Of a stretch of 64,000 bases of DNA, positions 42,128 through 50,980 are shown one piece after another (within the stretch, counting starts at the first letter, position 1; each line of letters starts with the position of its first letter). This DNA is from Cypionkella sp049896245 (lineage in GTDB: Bacteria; Pseudomonadota; Alphaproteobacteria; Rhodobacterales; Rhodobacteraceae): NCBI RefSeq assembly GCF_049896245.1, contig NZ_JAFCTX010000024.1, forward strand, positions 1 through 64,000. The letters are read 5' to 3'. Under the pieces are notes generated by a model, which saw only the letters and a list, made by a program, of their open reading frames with translations, was not told the DNA's origin and ran no database searches. The position numbers were made by a program, and so were the translations under genes.

Positions 42128-43558
42128 TCAGTTGATCGGTTCGTAGATCGAGGCAGGCAGATCGTAGCCCCATTGCTTGAAGCGGTCAGAATAGTGGCTG
42201 CGCACGCCGGTTGCGTTGAAGCGACCGATGATCTTACCGTTGGGTTCAACCCCTAAGCGTTCGTAGCGGAAGACTTCCTGCATCGAGATCACTTCGCCTT
42301 CCATGCCGGTGATTTCGGTGATCGAGACCATGCGGCGCGAGCCGTCTTGCAGGCGGCTTGCTTGCACGATCAGGTTCACAGCCGATGCGATCTGGCTGCG
42401 CACGGCCTTTAGCGGCATTTCAATCCCGGCCATTGCCACCATATTCTCCAGACGGCTGATGCCATCGCGGGCCGAGTTGGCGTGGATGGTGGTCATCGAG
42501 CCATCGTGGCCAGTGTTCATCGCCTGCAGCATGTCGATGACTTCCTCACCACGGGTTTCGCCGACGATGATCCGGTCAGGACGCATCCGAAGCGCGTTGC
42601 GCAAGCAATCGCGTTGGGTGACAGCGCCCTTGCCTTCGACGTTGGCGGGTCGGCTTTCCATCCGGCCAACATGCACCTGTTGCAGTTGAAGTTCGGCGGT
42701 GTCCTCAATCGTCAGCACGCGTTCGGTGTTGTCGATAAAGCTGGACAAAGCGTTAAGGGTGGTGGTTTTGCCCGAACCGGTGCCGCCCGAGACGATGATG
42801 TTCAACCGACACGACACGGCGGCTTGCAGGTAAAGCCCCATTTCCTCGGTGAAGGCCCCGAAGCGCACCAGATCGGGGATGCCCAGTTTCTCTTTCTTGA
42901 ATTTCCTGATCGAAACAAGCGATCCGTCAACCGCAACTGGCGGCACCATGCAGTTGAAACGGCTGCCATCGGCCAAACGGGCGTCGCAATAGGGGTTGGA
43001 TTCGTCAACCCGGCGACCCACGGCAGAGACGATCTTGTCGATGATGCGCAAAAGGTGACGCTCATCTTTGAAGGTGATGTCGGTCAGGGTCAGCTTGCCG
43101 TTACGTTCAACAAAGATGCGGTTCGGGCCGTTGACCAGAATATCGTTAACGGACTCGTCTTTCAGCAACGGTTCCAGCGGGCCGAGGCCCATCACCTCGT
43201 CGTAAAGTTCCTGGTTCAGCGTGGTGCGGTCTTCTTTCGACAACGCCACCTGCATCTCTTCCAAAGCCTCGGCGGAGATAGCGGCGATTTCGGCTTTGAG
43301 ATTGGCTTCCGAGGCTTGTTCGATGGCCGCGAGGTTGAGGTTATCAAGCAAGCGCTTGTGCAGTTCCTGCTTCAACTCGCCCAGACGGTCTTTGCGCTTC
43401 TTTTCCTTATCCGCTGCGACCGCTTCCGCAGGCGGGCGGGCGGGGGCAACCGTGGGGCGGCTGATGCCGGGCTTTGGCGCGGGGGCCGGAGCCGCCGGAC
43501 GTGCGGCGGCTGGGCTGGCGCTTGGCCCGGCCTCCGGTTTTTTGAAACGTGAGAACAT
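42128..43558 (-). CDS. cpaF: Tad pilus assembly ATPase CpaF/TadA
   Basis: This 476-residue hexameric secretion ATPase powers Flp pilus assembly. A disordered Ala/Pro-rich N-terminus (about 1-60) precedes the family N-domain. Walker A is IIVSGGTGSGKTTTLNALSS, the Asp box is VLTIEDTAELQLQQ, and Walker B is MRPDRIIVGETRGEEVIDML with the His box GSMTTIHANSARDG. The start (MFSRFKKPEAG) is clear, 24 bp after cpaE. Gene order and length match the family exactly. Confidence 0.95.
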   Translation of the reverse strand: MFSRFKKPEAGPSASPAAARPAAPAPAPKPGISRPTVAPARPPAEAVAADKEKKRKDRLGELKQELHKRLLDNLNLAAIEQASEANLKAEIAAISAEALEEMQVALSKEDRTTLNQELYDEVMGLGPLEPLLKDESVNDILVNGPNRIFVERNGKLTLTDITFKDERHLLRIIDKIVSAVGRRVDESNPYCDARLADGSRFNCMVPPVAVDGSLVSIRKFKKEKLGIPDLVRFGAFTEEMGLYLQAAVSCRLNIIVSGGTGSGKTTTLNALSSFIDNTERVLTIEDTAELQLQQVHVGRMESRPANVEGKGAVTQRDCLRNALRMRPDRIIVGETRGEEVIDMLQAMNTGHDGSMTTIHANSARDGISRLENMVAMAGIEMPLKAVRSQIASAVNLIVQASRLQDGSRRMVSITEITGMEGEVISMQEVFRYERLGVEPNGKIIGRFNATGVRSHYSDRFKQWGYDLPASIYEPIN

Positions 43559-43582
43559 CGTTAACCCCCAATAGTCTAGGCC

Positions 43583-44881
43583 TTAGCCCCTGCCGGTTTC
43601 CACGGCTTTGTTCAGATCAAACAGCGATTTCGCCAGCTTTTGGATTTCTTTGCGCAACGGGTTTTTGCCCGCATTTTCAGACAGTGGCAGGCCATGGTCA
43701 TTGGCTTGGGTGATCTGCGCGCCGCCATCGGGAAGCTGCACTTCGATCGTGATATCAAGGCTTTCGGCCATCCGCTTCACCCGGCTTTTCGCCGAAAGAT
43801 CGGTGAATTTCGGCGCGCGGTTCAACACATAGCGCAGCTTTTCATGCGGCAGACCTTCGGCCTTCAGCGCCCGCACCAGACGCAGCACGTTCTGGGCCGA
43901 GCGCAGGTCCAACTCCATCAGCGCGAAGTAGACATGAGCGCGGCTGAGCACGGTTTCGGTCCAGGCGACGATGGTGCGCGGCATGTCGATGACGACAAAG
44001 TCGAAATTCGCCCGCGCCATGTCGATGATGCGACCGATATCCTCGGGTGAGACAATATCCAGCGGCAGCATGTCGGATGGGGCTGTCAGCACATGCAGCT
44101 TGTCGTTGAAGGTCAGCATGGCGGCCAACATGGTATCTGAATCGGCATGGCCGGTGTCGGTCAAAAGATCGAACACCGCCTCTTTACGCGGCAGGTCGAG
44201 ATAGGTGGCGGCGGAACCATATTGGAAATCAAGGTCGATCAGGCAGACGCGCGGGGCGTCGGTTTTCGACAAAGTTGCCAGCTCCCAAGCCAGATTGGCG
44301 GCGAAGGTTGACGCGCCGCAACCGCCAGCCAGCCCATGCACCGGAAGCACCACCGCATCACGGTCGCCTTTGGCTTTGAACGCCGGGGCCTTTTCGGCAT
44401 GGGGTTCATCCGAGATGATTGGCGCGGGCGTAGGGGCGGGGGTTGGCCCAGGAGCAGCAGCTTCAGCAGGTTTGACTTTGCGGATGCGCTCAATGGCTTC
44501 GTGCAGCGCGCCATCGGGCAAAGGGTAGGGCACAAAATCTTCGGCACCCAAGCGCAGCAGTTGATGCAGCGCCGCGGGGCCAACCTGATCGGCGATCAGG
44601 ATCACTTTGATCGACTTTGCCTTGGCGGTGCGGATGATCTCGGTGATCCGCGACAGATCGACCTCATCTTCGGCATCGACGGCGATGGCAACAAATTCCA
44701 GCGTGGCAGATTCGGGCTGACCAAGGAAAATCAGCGCATCGTCAAAGCCAAGATCGCCCCAAGCCTCGCCAAGTTCGTTTTCCATATCGTCGATCAGCAG
44801 ATCAAAGTTCTGCACATCGCGCGAAATCGTACACGCCAGAATGGGTGCGGGATCGGGTTGTAAGTTGGCCACGCTCGTCAT
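43583..44881 (-). CDS. cpaE: Pilus localisation ATPase-like protein CpaE/TadZ
   Basis: This is a 432-residue protein with an N-terminal receiver-like domain lacking the phospho-Asp (VILIADQVGPAALHQLLRLGAEDFVPYPL) and a C-terminal ParA/MinD-like domain. The deviant Walker A reads LAGGCGASTFAANLAWELA, so the usual lysine is absent, as often in TadZ. It continues with CLIDLDFQYGSAATYLDLP. TadZ marks the cell pole for pilus assembly. The start at 44881 has a GAAGGA site upstream. It is preceded by a 274-bp gap with the terminator at 45101-45124, so it probably has its own promoter. Confidence 0.9.
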   Translation of the reverse strand: MTSVANLQPDPAPILACTISRDVQNFDLLIDDMENELGEAWGDLGFDDALIFLGQPESATLEFVAIAVDAEDEVDLSRITEIIRTAKAKSIKVILIADQVGPAALHQLLRLGAEDFVPYPLPDGALHEAIERIRKVKPAEAAAPGPTPAPTPAPIISDEPHAEKAPAFKAKGDRDAVVLPVHGLAGGCGASTFAANLAWELATLSKTDAPRVCLIDLDFQYGSAATYLDLPRKEAVFDLLTDTGHADSDTMLAAMLTFNDKLHVLTAPSDMLPLDIVSPEDIGRIIDMARANFDFVVIDMPRTIVAWTETVLSRAHVYFALMELDLRSAQNVLRLVRALKAEGLPHEKLRYVLNRAPKFTDLSAKSRVKRMAESLDITIEVQLPDGGAQITQANDHGLPLSENAGKNPLRKEIQKLAKSLFDLNKAVETGRG

Positions 44882-45100
44882 CGTTTCATCGTCCTTCTCA
44901 AGACATCCCACCACGGACCCCGGCCAAAATTAAGGCGCGATTGGGGCCAATCGGGGGAGCATACCAAGCCTTCGGCGCGGCATTGTTCCCATTGGGTGCA
45001 AGATGCTGGAGGATGGTGGCGAGATTGGGGCTAAAACAGCGTCAATCTGGGGTATTTCGCGATCTAAGCGGCTATTTCGGAAACGAATTCAGAAACAAAA

Positions 45101-45124
45101 GCCCCTGCGATTGCGCGCAGGGGC
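45101..45124 (-). terminator. Terminator between the OmpA-like gene and cpaE
   Basis: Perfect 9-bp stem GCCCCTGCG/CGCAGGGGC with a six-base loop; on the minus strand it is followed by TTTTGTTTC, a good U-tract. It separates the cpaC-ompA unit from cpaE-cpaF. Confidence 0.85.
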
Positions 45125-45154
45125 CATTTTACTTGCGTGCGCGACACTGGCCCG

Positions 45155-45811
45155 TCAATTCGCCCCGCTGGGGGCAACTTGCGTCGTGATGATCTCATTG
45201 TTGGGATGCGGAGGGATTGCCCCCTCGATATAGCTGCGCCAGATGATCGCGGCATATTTGCCATTAAGTACCATTGGGTTACCCTTCACAAAGCCAGATA
45301 CCTCGGTCACCGTGCGGCGGTTGCGCTGTTCTGGGCCGGCGGTCTGGATGACCGGGCGGGTTTTGCCGAACGAAGCCACGGCCTCAAGGCGCGAGCCTCC
45401 AATACCAAGGCTGGAGAGATAGCGCACGGCGGCTTTGGCACGACGCAGCCCCAAGGCTTTGTTGTAAGCGTCAGAGCCGACCAGATCGGTGTGGCCATAG
45501 ACGCGGAAGCGCACCTCGGGGAATTGGCGAATCCAATCGGCCTGCTGCGCCAGCGTGGCGCGGGCTTCCGGGGTCAGTTCTGAGCTGTTGAAGGCGAAGG
45601 TGATCGTGCTGGGCACTTCGCGGGCAAAGCGTTCTGCCAGCGCGATGGTGTAGTCGCGTTCGCCCGACATCACCAAGGTGTTGTTCATCGTCGAGTTGCC
45701 GAAACCGCCTTCATCCACTTCGGCACCGGCCTCGGAGGTGAAACTGGTCGGATCGCATGCTGCGAGGCTGAGAAAGGCTGCGGCAATCAGGGGGAGGGAG
45801 CGCATGTTCAT
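45155..45811 (-). CDS. OmpA-family lipoprotein of the tad locus (CpaD position)
   Basis: This is a 218-residue lipoprotein with signal MRSLPLIAAAFLSLAAC and a lipobox Cys. Its peptidoglycan-binding OmpA domain (about 70-170) has ITFAFNSSELTPEARATLAQ, RVYGHTDLVGSDAYNKALGLRRAKAAVRYL and QRNRRTVTEV. It occupies the place of CpaD in the operon and may anchor the pilus secretin to the cell wall. GGAG is five bases before the ATG at 45811; a GTG at 45817 and an ATG at 45805 are alternatives. It overlaps the cpaC stop. Confidence 0.88.
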   Translation of the reverse strand: MNMRSLPLIAAAFLSLAACDPTSFTSEAGAEVDEGGFGNSTMNNTLVMSGERDYTIALAERFAREVPSTITFAFNSSELTPEARATLAQQADWIRQFPEVRFRVYGHTDLVGSDAYNKALGLRRAKAAVRYLSSLGIGGSRLEAVASFGKTRPVIQTAGPEQRNRRTVTEVSGFVKGNPMVLNGKYAAIIWRSYIEGAIPPHPNNEIITTQVAPSGAN

Positions 45812-45813
45812 GA

Positions 45814-47208
45814 TCACTCCATCACATAACCGTAAGAGCCGCTGAAATCTTGTCGGGCAACATCGCCAGCCGCGCCTTTTTGTTTGCCTGCCACATTGCC
45901 GAACAGGAACAAATCCTTCTCGGACGGCAGCTTAACCCGGTCGGTCGGCAGCGCCAAGGCTTCGCCACGGGTGGGCGTGACCAGATGCGGCGTCACAATG
46001 ATCACCAGTTCCGACTGCGCGCGTTGATATTCTGCCGAGCGGAACAAAGCGCCGAGGATCGGAATGTCGCCCAGCCACGGCACCTGACCGTTCAGATCGC
46101 GGAAATCATCTTGCAACAGGCCCGCGATGGCAAAGCTTTCGCCGTCGCGCATCTCTACCGTGGTGGAGGTTTCGCGGCGCTTGAAGGCGTTGACCGAAAA
46201 GCCCGAGGCGGTGACTGCGGTGGTGGTGTCAATCGAAGACACCGCCGCGTTGATCACCAGATTGATGATATCGCCATCGACCACAGTGGGGGTGAAGTTA
46301 AGCTCGACCCCGAACGGTTTGTATTCGATTTTGATGCCATCATTGTCGGTCACCGGAATCGGATATTCGCCACCGGCAAGGAATTTCGCCTCTTGTCCCG
46401 ACAAAGCGGTCAGGTTCGGCTCGGCCAGGGTGCGCACGACGCCTTTGGATTCAAGGGCCTCCAGCAGCACCGCGAATTCCAGCGAACCTGCCGAGAAGCC
46501 AAAGGCCACCGCAGAGTTGGCATTGTCGCGCGCGGTGATGGTGCCGTTGTCGATACCGTTGTCACCGTTCAGCCAAGTGCCTGTTTCACCCGAAACGCCG
46601 AATTTCTTGCCACCTGACACCGCCAGCGACGAGGACAGGTTTTTCGACACCGAACGCTGCATCTCGGCAAAGCGCACTTTCAGCATGACTTGCTGGGTGC
46701 CGCCGACGCCCATCAGGTTCGACACCCGTTTTGGCGCATAGCGTTCGGCGAGATCCAGGGCGCGATCCAGCTTGGCGGTAGAAGATACGGTGCCGGACAT
46801 GACGATGCCGTCATTTGCGGTACGCACTTCGATTTTCTCGCCGGGCAGGATTTGTTGCAGGCGTTCTTTGAATTCGGCAATGTCCGGTGTGACATGGACA
46901 TCAACGTTCGAGATCAACTTGCCATCCGGCCCCAGCAGGGTCAGCGTGGTGCGGCCGGGGGTCTTGCCCAGAACGTAGATCGACTTGTCCGACAGCGTCG
47001 AGATATCGGCGATACCGGGGTTGGCGATCGACAGCTCGGAGAAGGAGACGTCGCTTTCCACAACCACGGCGCGGTTCATCGGCACGTTCAGCGGGGCCGA
47101 AGCCGACCCCTCCATCACCCGCAGCGTCTGTGCAGACAGCGGGCTGAGCGCCGTAGATGCAAGGGCAAGCCCCAAGCAACCGGCGGTCAGGAATTTGCGC
47201 ATATTCAT
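45814..47208 (-). CDS. cpaC: Pilus secretin CpaC/RcpA
   Basis: This is a 464-residue outer-membrane secretin subunit with a signal peptide (MNMRKFLTAGCLGLALASTALSPLSA cut before QTL). The N-terminal BON-like/N domain has ANPGIADISTLSDKSIYVLGKTPGRTTLTL. The secretin domain from about 250 has SLEFAVLLEALESKGVVRTLAEPNLT, GGEYPIP and VPWLGDIPILGALFRS, and ends in ELVIIVTPHLV. It forms the pore for the Flp pilus. The start at 47208 has AAAGGGCAGG upstream. The gap to cpaB contains a hairpin, suggesting a separate promoter. Confidence 0.93.
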   Translation of the reverse strand: MNMRKFLTAGCLGLALASTALSPLSAQTLRVMEGSASAPLNVPMNRAVVVESDVSFSELSIANPGIADISTLSDKSIYVLGKTPGRTTLTLLGPDGKLISNVDVHVTPDIAEFKERLQQILPGEKIEVRTANDGIVMSGTVSSTAKLDRALDLAERYAPKRVSNLMGVGGTQQVMLKVRFAEMQRSVSKNLSSSLAVSGGKKFGVSGETGTWLNGDNGIDNGTITARDNANSAVAFGFSAGSLEFAVLLEALESKGVVRTLAEPNLTALSGQEAKFLAGGEYPIPVTDNDGIKIEYKPFGVELNFTPTVVDGDIINLVINAAVSSIDTTTAVTASGFSVNAFKRRETSTTVEMRDGESFAIAGLLQDDFRDLNGQVPWLGDIPILGALFRSAEYQRAQSELVIIVTPHLVTPTRGEALALPTDRVKLPSEKDLFLFGNVAGKQKGAAGDVARQDFSGSYGYVME

Positions 47209-47369
47209 GTGACCTGCCCTTTCGATCACGCCTCTGGTCGGGTCTTGTTGTGCCCAATCCAATTCGCAAGATGACGTAAGTGTCGTTTTTTTGCAAGAAT
47301 CAAATGGTTAAAGGCGGTTCCTTATGTGGATAACTTGCAACAGCAGGCTACCAAATGCGGAAGATGAAA

Positions 47370-47399
47370 CTTGCCGCCACTATAGGAAGTGGCGGCAAG
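47370..47399 (-). terminator. Terminator-like hairpin between cpaB and cpaC
   Basis: Perfect 12-bp stem CTTGCCGCCACT/AGTGGCGGCAAG with a six-base loop, 15 bp after the cpaB stop. It lacks a strong U-tract on the minus strand (TTTCATCTT follows), so it may be a partial terminator or a processing signal that separates cpaB expression from that of cpaC. Confidence 0.7.
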
Positions 47400-47414
47400 T
47401 TCAGTTTTTCCAAC

Positions 47415-48257
47415 TTAGTTGGTGCAGGCGATTGGCACTTGGGTCGGAACACCGCCCTGACGCACCGTGATAAAGCAGGCTTGAGGTGCCACGACTGCGG
47501 CTTCAGGGGCGGCTGTCGTGTCGCCGTTGATGTCTTTCGTCGTCACTTTGATCTCGGTCGGATCGGTGGCAGCGCTGCTGTCATTGCCGACCAGCGACAT
47601 CACCAGACGCCCGGTGGCCTGCGCTTGCGCCAGACGGCCCACTTGTTCCGGCGTGGCCGCCACGGTCATGGTGCGGCTTTGAATTTCGCCTGCCGCCACG
47701 GTTTCCTTAGCGTTGCGATCCACCGCGATGATCTTGACCGCGTTTTCGATGCGCTGGGTGATTTCCGAGCCCGAAGCATCCGACGAGCCTGTCCAGTAGA
47801 TATCCACCCGGTCGCCGGGTTGCAGGAAGTCTGCGGCATCAACCTTGATCGCAAACGCCCGCATGCCCTTTTCAATCGCGCCGTTCAGGCCCGCCTGCTC
47901 GCCCGGAGCGGTGACTTTGACGGCCAGGATCGGTTCAAACTTTTCCATCTGCCGCACCACATAGCGCGGGTCCTTAGCGTCTTTCGGAAACAGCACCTCG
48001 CCATCCTCAAACGCGCCTTCCGGCAAAGCGTTTTTCGGCCAGTAGATGCGTTGCACATCTTCTTTGGTCAGCGGATCGCCGTAGTTCTTCGCTTTGTTGA
48101 CCACGAACACCATGGTCAGACCGCCGGTATCGGCCATCAACTGCTTTTCGCGCGTCACCGCCGATTGCTGTTGGCCGATGAAATTCTTTGCCATGAACAC
48201 GGCGGCACCTGCCAGCATCATGCCGACCACCAGCACCAATCCAAAGATCATTCGCAT
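47415..48257 (-). CDS. cpaB: Tad pilus assembly protein CpaB/RcpC
   Basis: This is a 280-residue periplasmic protein anchored by one N-terminal helix (MRMIFGLVLVVGMMLAGAAVFM). The SAF/RcpC region includes VFVVNKAKNYGDPLTKEDVQRIYWPK, PGEQAGLNGAIEKGMRAFAIKVDAADFLQPGDRVDIYW and a C-terminal GRLAQAQATGRLVMSLVG. CpaB works with the CpaC secretin. The start at 48257 follows AAAGGGATTAAC. Three closing residues CTN follow a Cys-containing end (ACFITVRQGG, PIACTN), which may form a disulfide. Confidence 0.92.
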   Translation of the reverse strand: MRMIFGLVLVVGMMLAGAAVFMAKNFIGQQQSAVTREKQLMADTGGLTMVFVVNKAKNYGDPLTKEDVQRIYWPKNALPEGAFEDGEVLFPKDAKDPRYVVRQMEKFEPILAVKVTAPGEQAGLNGAIEKGMRAFAIKVDAADFLQPGDRVDIYWTGSSDASGSEITQRIENAVKIIAVDRNAKETVAAGEIQSRTMTVAATPEQVGRLAQAQATGRLVMSLVGNDSSAATDPTEIKVTTKDINGDTTAAPEAAVVAPQACFITVRQGGVPTQVPIACTN

Positions 48258-48314
48258 GTTAATCCCTTTCCCACTTGTTTCCGCCGCGTTGCAAGCCTTG
48301 CGGAACACCCCAAC

Positions 48315-48503
48315 TCATCTGTCGTAACCCACGTCTATGCTTTCGATGTAATCCGCCACGCCCCGCGTCGAGCTTTCCGTGCTGAAGGCCACTGGCCATA
48401 GCACCAGCATCCCGAGCCCGATCACCGCCGCAGACAAGGTCACCCATTCCACAGTGACCGCGCCGTCGGTTTTTCGGATGAATTTCTTCAACCAACGTTG
48501 CAT
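48315..48503 (-). CDS. Small Flp/TadE-like prepilin
   Basis: This 62-residue protein starts MQRWLKKFIRKTDGAVTVEWVTL after a strong AAGGAGG site. The KTDG-AVTVEW segment is a type IV prepilin-like cleavage site (Gly before, Glu at +5) followed by a hydrophobic helix (LSAAVIGLGMLVLWPVAF). The C-terminal tail (YIESIDVGYDR) differs from the two Flp copies. It may be a minor pilin processed by CpaA. It lies 57 bp upstream of cpaB in the same direction. Confidence 0.8.
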   Translation of the reverse strand: MQRWLKKFIRKTDGAVTVEWVTLSAAVIGLGMLVLWPVAFSTESSTRGVADYIESIDVGYDR

Positions 48504-48649
48504 CTTACCTCCTTCGCGGCTTTTACTCCGGCTACTCAGAACACCCACGATCACCGCTATAGCGCGGGATTGTGGCCGGAATCGGGATGGGCCCGTGGCG
48601 GCAATGTGGTCTGTTGTCGGATTTTGGCCCGGATTTCGCACATGGAAAA

Positions 48650-48675
48650 GGCCGCATCCCGTCCCGGATGCGGCC
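48650..48675 (-). terminator. Terminator after flp copy 1
   Basis: Nearly perfect stem GGCCGCATCC/GGATGCGGCC with a six-base loop after the leftward flp copy. The minus-strand U-tract is TTTTCCATG. The same hairpin is duplicated after flp copy 2 (49409-49434). Confidence 0.9.
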
Positions 48676-48706
48676 CTCACCCTTTTCAGGTGATCGAAGA
48701 AACCGA

Positions 48707-48913
48707 TTACTGGTTTTCGTAGCCCGAAGCGCGGCCCTGCAGGTCGGACACAATCGAGTTGCCCAGACCTTCGATGCCACCACCAACGGTTTTCATCACG
48801 ACCATGCCGAGGCCAACGATGGCAGCGGTCAGCACGACCCAGTCAACGGTCACAGCGCCGGATTCGTCAGCGCGGAAGGATTTGAACAGTTTGCGGAGTT
48901 TCAAAGTCATCAT
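48707..48913 (-). CDS. Flp pilin, copy 1
   Basis: This 68-residue Flp-family prepilin has a short basic leader (MMTLKLRKLFKSFRADESG), a cleavage site before AVTVDWVVL, and the hydrophobic pilin helix TAAIVGLGMVVMKTVGGGIEGLG. A polar C-terminus ends GRASGYENQ. Position +5 after the cleavage site is Asp rather than the usual Glu. The protein is identical to copy 2 at 49466. It is expected to be processed by CpaA and polymerised by CpaF, TadB and TadC. Confidence 0.93.
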   Translation of the reverse strand: MMTLKLRKLFKSFRADESGAVTVDWVVLTAAIVGLGMVVMKTVGGGIEGLGNSIVSDLQGRASGYENQ

Positions 48914-49408
48914 TTTGGATTTCCCTATCTAGGAGTTGCTCATGTCACCGCTTTGGATCGTCACGTCCTGGCCTCTGTTCCAGTGCGTTCACCGCTTCGG
49001 CTTGGGTTGATATAGCCGTCTGATCGTGGCGCGATTGCGGCGGGGGTTTGGTCTTTTCTGGGTGATTGCTGCGTTCACCCGATTGCATTGCGAATCTGTG
49101 GAAACGTGGCGTTTCTGATTTAGAAGCAACGCTGTGGCGCGATTGATCCCGATGCCTCTGGCTTATGCAAACGGCCGCATCTGGATCAGACGCGGCCCTT
49201 AGGCGGATGCGATCAGTGTGATCGAATTTCGCGATGTATGATCTTGGTCGCCCGATGAGTAACTTTGAGGTTCTGAATACAGTCTAACTGGCGGTGCTCA
49301 GCCTCGACTTTCAGGTGGCTTAGGGGGCATCCGTCTGATCGGGAACAACCATGTTTTTGATCGAGAATTTGTGCAGAAACACCCAGGGCAGCTGTCGCAT
49401 ATGGAAAA
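48914..49408. other. Gene-free spacer between the two flp copies
   Basis: 495 bp without a credible gene. The half next to flp copy 1 must contain its promoter; it has an AT-richer stretch. Around 49169-49199 is a degenerate third version of the flp terminator (ACGGCCGCATCTGG, then CAGACGCGGCCC), which suggests another pilin gene was once here or that the duplication was more complex. The rest shows no recognisable structure. Confidence 0.6.
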
Positions 49409-49434
49409 GGCCGCATCCCGTCCCGGATGCGGCC
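49409..49434 (-). terminator. Terminator after flp copy 2
   Basis: Same GGCCGCATCC/GGATGCGGCC hairpin as after flp copy 1, within a duplicated block of about 270 bp. The bases flanking it differ at a few positions between copies. Confidence 0.9.
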
Positions 49435-49465
49435 TTCACCCTTATCAGGTGATCGGATTAATCGA

Positions 49466-49672
49466 TTACTGGTTTTCGTAGCCCGAAGCGCGGCCCTGCA
49501 GGTCGGACACAATCGAGTTGCCCAGACCTTCGATGCCACCACCAACGGTTTTCATCACGACCATGCCGAGACCAACGATGGCAGCGGTCAGCACGACCCA
49601 GTCAACGGTCACAGCGCCGGATTCGTCAGCGCGGAAGGATTTGAACAGTTTGCGGAGTTTCAAGGTCATCAT
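49466..49672 (-). CDS. Flp pilin, copy 2
   Basis: This gene encodes the same 68-residue protein as copy 1. By eye the two genes differ by only two silent changes (for example GAGGCC versus GAGACC near the middle). Its ATG is preceded by AAAGGGACC rather than the region before copy 1, so the 5' flank is not conserved while the 3' flank and terminator are. That pattern points to a recent duplication or gene conversion. It is the promoter-proximal gene of the leftward tad cluster. Confidence 0.93.
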   Translation of the reverse strand: MMTLKLRKLFKSFRADESGAVTVDWVVLTAAIVGLGMVVMKTVGGGIEGLGNSIVSDLQGRASGYENQ

Positions 49673-49996
49673 AATGTGGTCCCTTTCTGGGGATGCTCAG
49701 GTTTCTAACCGCTCCGGCTCTGTCAGCTGCGATCTCTGTTTCGCCGCTTGCCGTTCGGTATGACCCTATATGGCCCTGTGAACGTGGCGGCAGTTTGGTC
49801 AGGGTGAGGCGTTTTTGAAGCGGCGCAATTTAGGCATGAAAATCTTACAGTGCATTGATTTATATGGATTTATATTTTAACTACCGCTTAACCCTGTGCC
49901 GTGCAACCGTTGCTTTCGCGCCGATTTGGGCAAAATTGCCATGATTGACACAGGCAAACGTGGAAATCGCGGAGTGATTCTGCAACAGTTCAGGCA
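49673..49996. other. Intergenic region between flp copy 2 and the transglycosylase gene
   Basis: A 324-bp divergent region that must hold promoters for flp copy 2 (leftward) and the lytic transglycosylase (rightward). It includes an AT-rich stretch near 49845-49880 (TTACAGTGCATTGATTTATA and TTTATATTTTAAC). No operator, repeat or small gene is evident. Confidence 0.5.
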
Positions 49997-50896
49997 ATGA
50001 AAACAAGGCAGGCGGCATCCAACGTGATGCGACGGGCAAAAGGCGCAGTTATGGCAGGGTTGATTGTTCTGCTGCCGATACCGGCAGCGGCGGAAATCAT
50101 CATGAATTCCGCGAGTGGTGACGGCTTCAAGCGCATCAAGGTCAGCGACAACCTGCCCGGTAAGCGCATCACCGTGCAGATTGATCCGGTCGAGCAGGCC
50201 CGGCTGTTGGCGGCTTTGCCCGAGGTTGAGGCCCGCGCGCCCGAAGTGCCCGAGGGTCCCGCTGCGCCACAGACCCCCGCCCTGCCAACCCCGGCCTCGG
50301 CGCAATATGGCTGGTTCTGGGATGCGGTGCCGGTGCAGCGCGATCAGGTCTCGGGGCGGTTCCCCTTGGCGCTGGCGACGCTCAGCCAAGGTCCGGGCGG
50401 GGCGCGGGTGGCAGCACCCCGGATGCAGCATATGCAAGAGATCGCCTCAAACTATGGCACCGAGATTTTGAAAGCGACGATTGGCACCGATGTCTCGCCC
50501 GCTTTGGTGTTGGCGGTGATCGGGATTGAAAGCGCCGGCAAACCCAATGCGATCAGCTCGGCGGGGGCGCAGGGCTTGATGCAGTTGATTCCGGCGACAG
50601 CGGCGCGGTTTGGTGTCAGCGATTCCACCAATCCGGTGCAAAATATCAAGGGCGGTGTGGCCTATCTGGACTGGCTGATGAAGCGGTTCGATCATGATCC
50701 TTTGATGGTGATCGCGGCTTATAATGCGGGCGAGGGCGCGATTGATGCCAATTCCGGTGTGCCGCCCTATGCCGAGACCCGCGATTATGTACCCAAGGTT
50801 TTGGCAGCGTGGCAGGTGGCGCAGGGGTTGTGCCTGAGCCCGCCGGAATTGGTCACCGATCCTTGTGTGTTCAAGGTGATTTCGGCGACGAACTGA
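49997..50896 (+). CDS. Lytic transglycosylase, SLT family
   Basis: This 299-residue periplasmic enzyme cleaves peptidoglycan glycan strands. It has an N-terminal signal (KGAVMAGLIVLLPIPAAAE), a Pro-rich linker (about 75-105) and a C-terminal SLT domain. The catalytic Glu is in VIGIESAGKPNAISSAGAQGLMQLIPATAARFGV, and the family end motif is MVIAAYNAGEGAIDANSGVPPYAETRDYVPKVL. It is divergent from the tad locus, so it could open the wall for the pilus, but the link is only positional. A start at 50027 (MRRAKGAV) would give a more typical signal peptide. Confidence 0.9.
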   Translation: MKTRQAASNVMRRAKGAVMAGLIVLLPIPAAAEIIMNSASGDGFKRIKVSDNLPGKRITVQIDPVEQARLLAALPEVEARAPEVPEGPAAPQTPALPTPASAQYGWFWDAVPVQRDQVSGRFPLALATLSQGPGGARVAAPRMQHMQEIASNYGTEILKATIGTDVSPALVLAVIGIESAGKPNAISSAGAQGLMQLIPATAARFGVSDSTNPVQNIKGGVAYLDWLMKRFDHDPLMVIAAYNAGEGAIDANSGVPPYAETRDYVPKVLAAWQVAQGLCLSPPELVTDPCVFKVISATN

Positions 50897-50980
50897 TCGC
50901 CAAACTCAGGAAACGCAGCGAAAACGTTAAGATTTCCTGAACGCCTCAGATTAAGTCCTTGATTTCGCACAGATTCAAAA

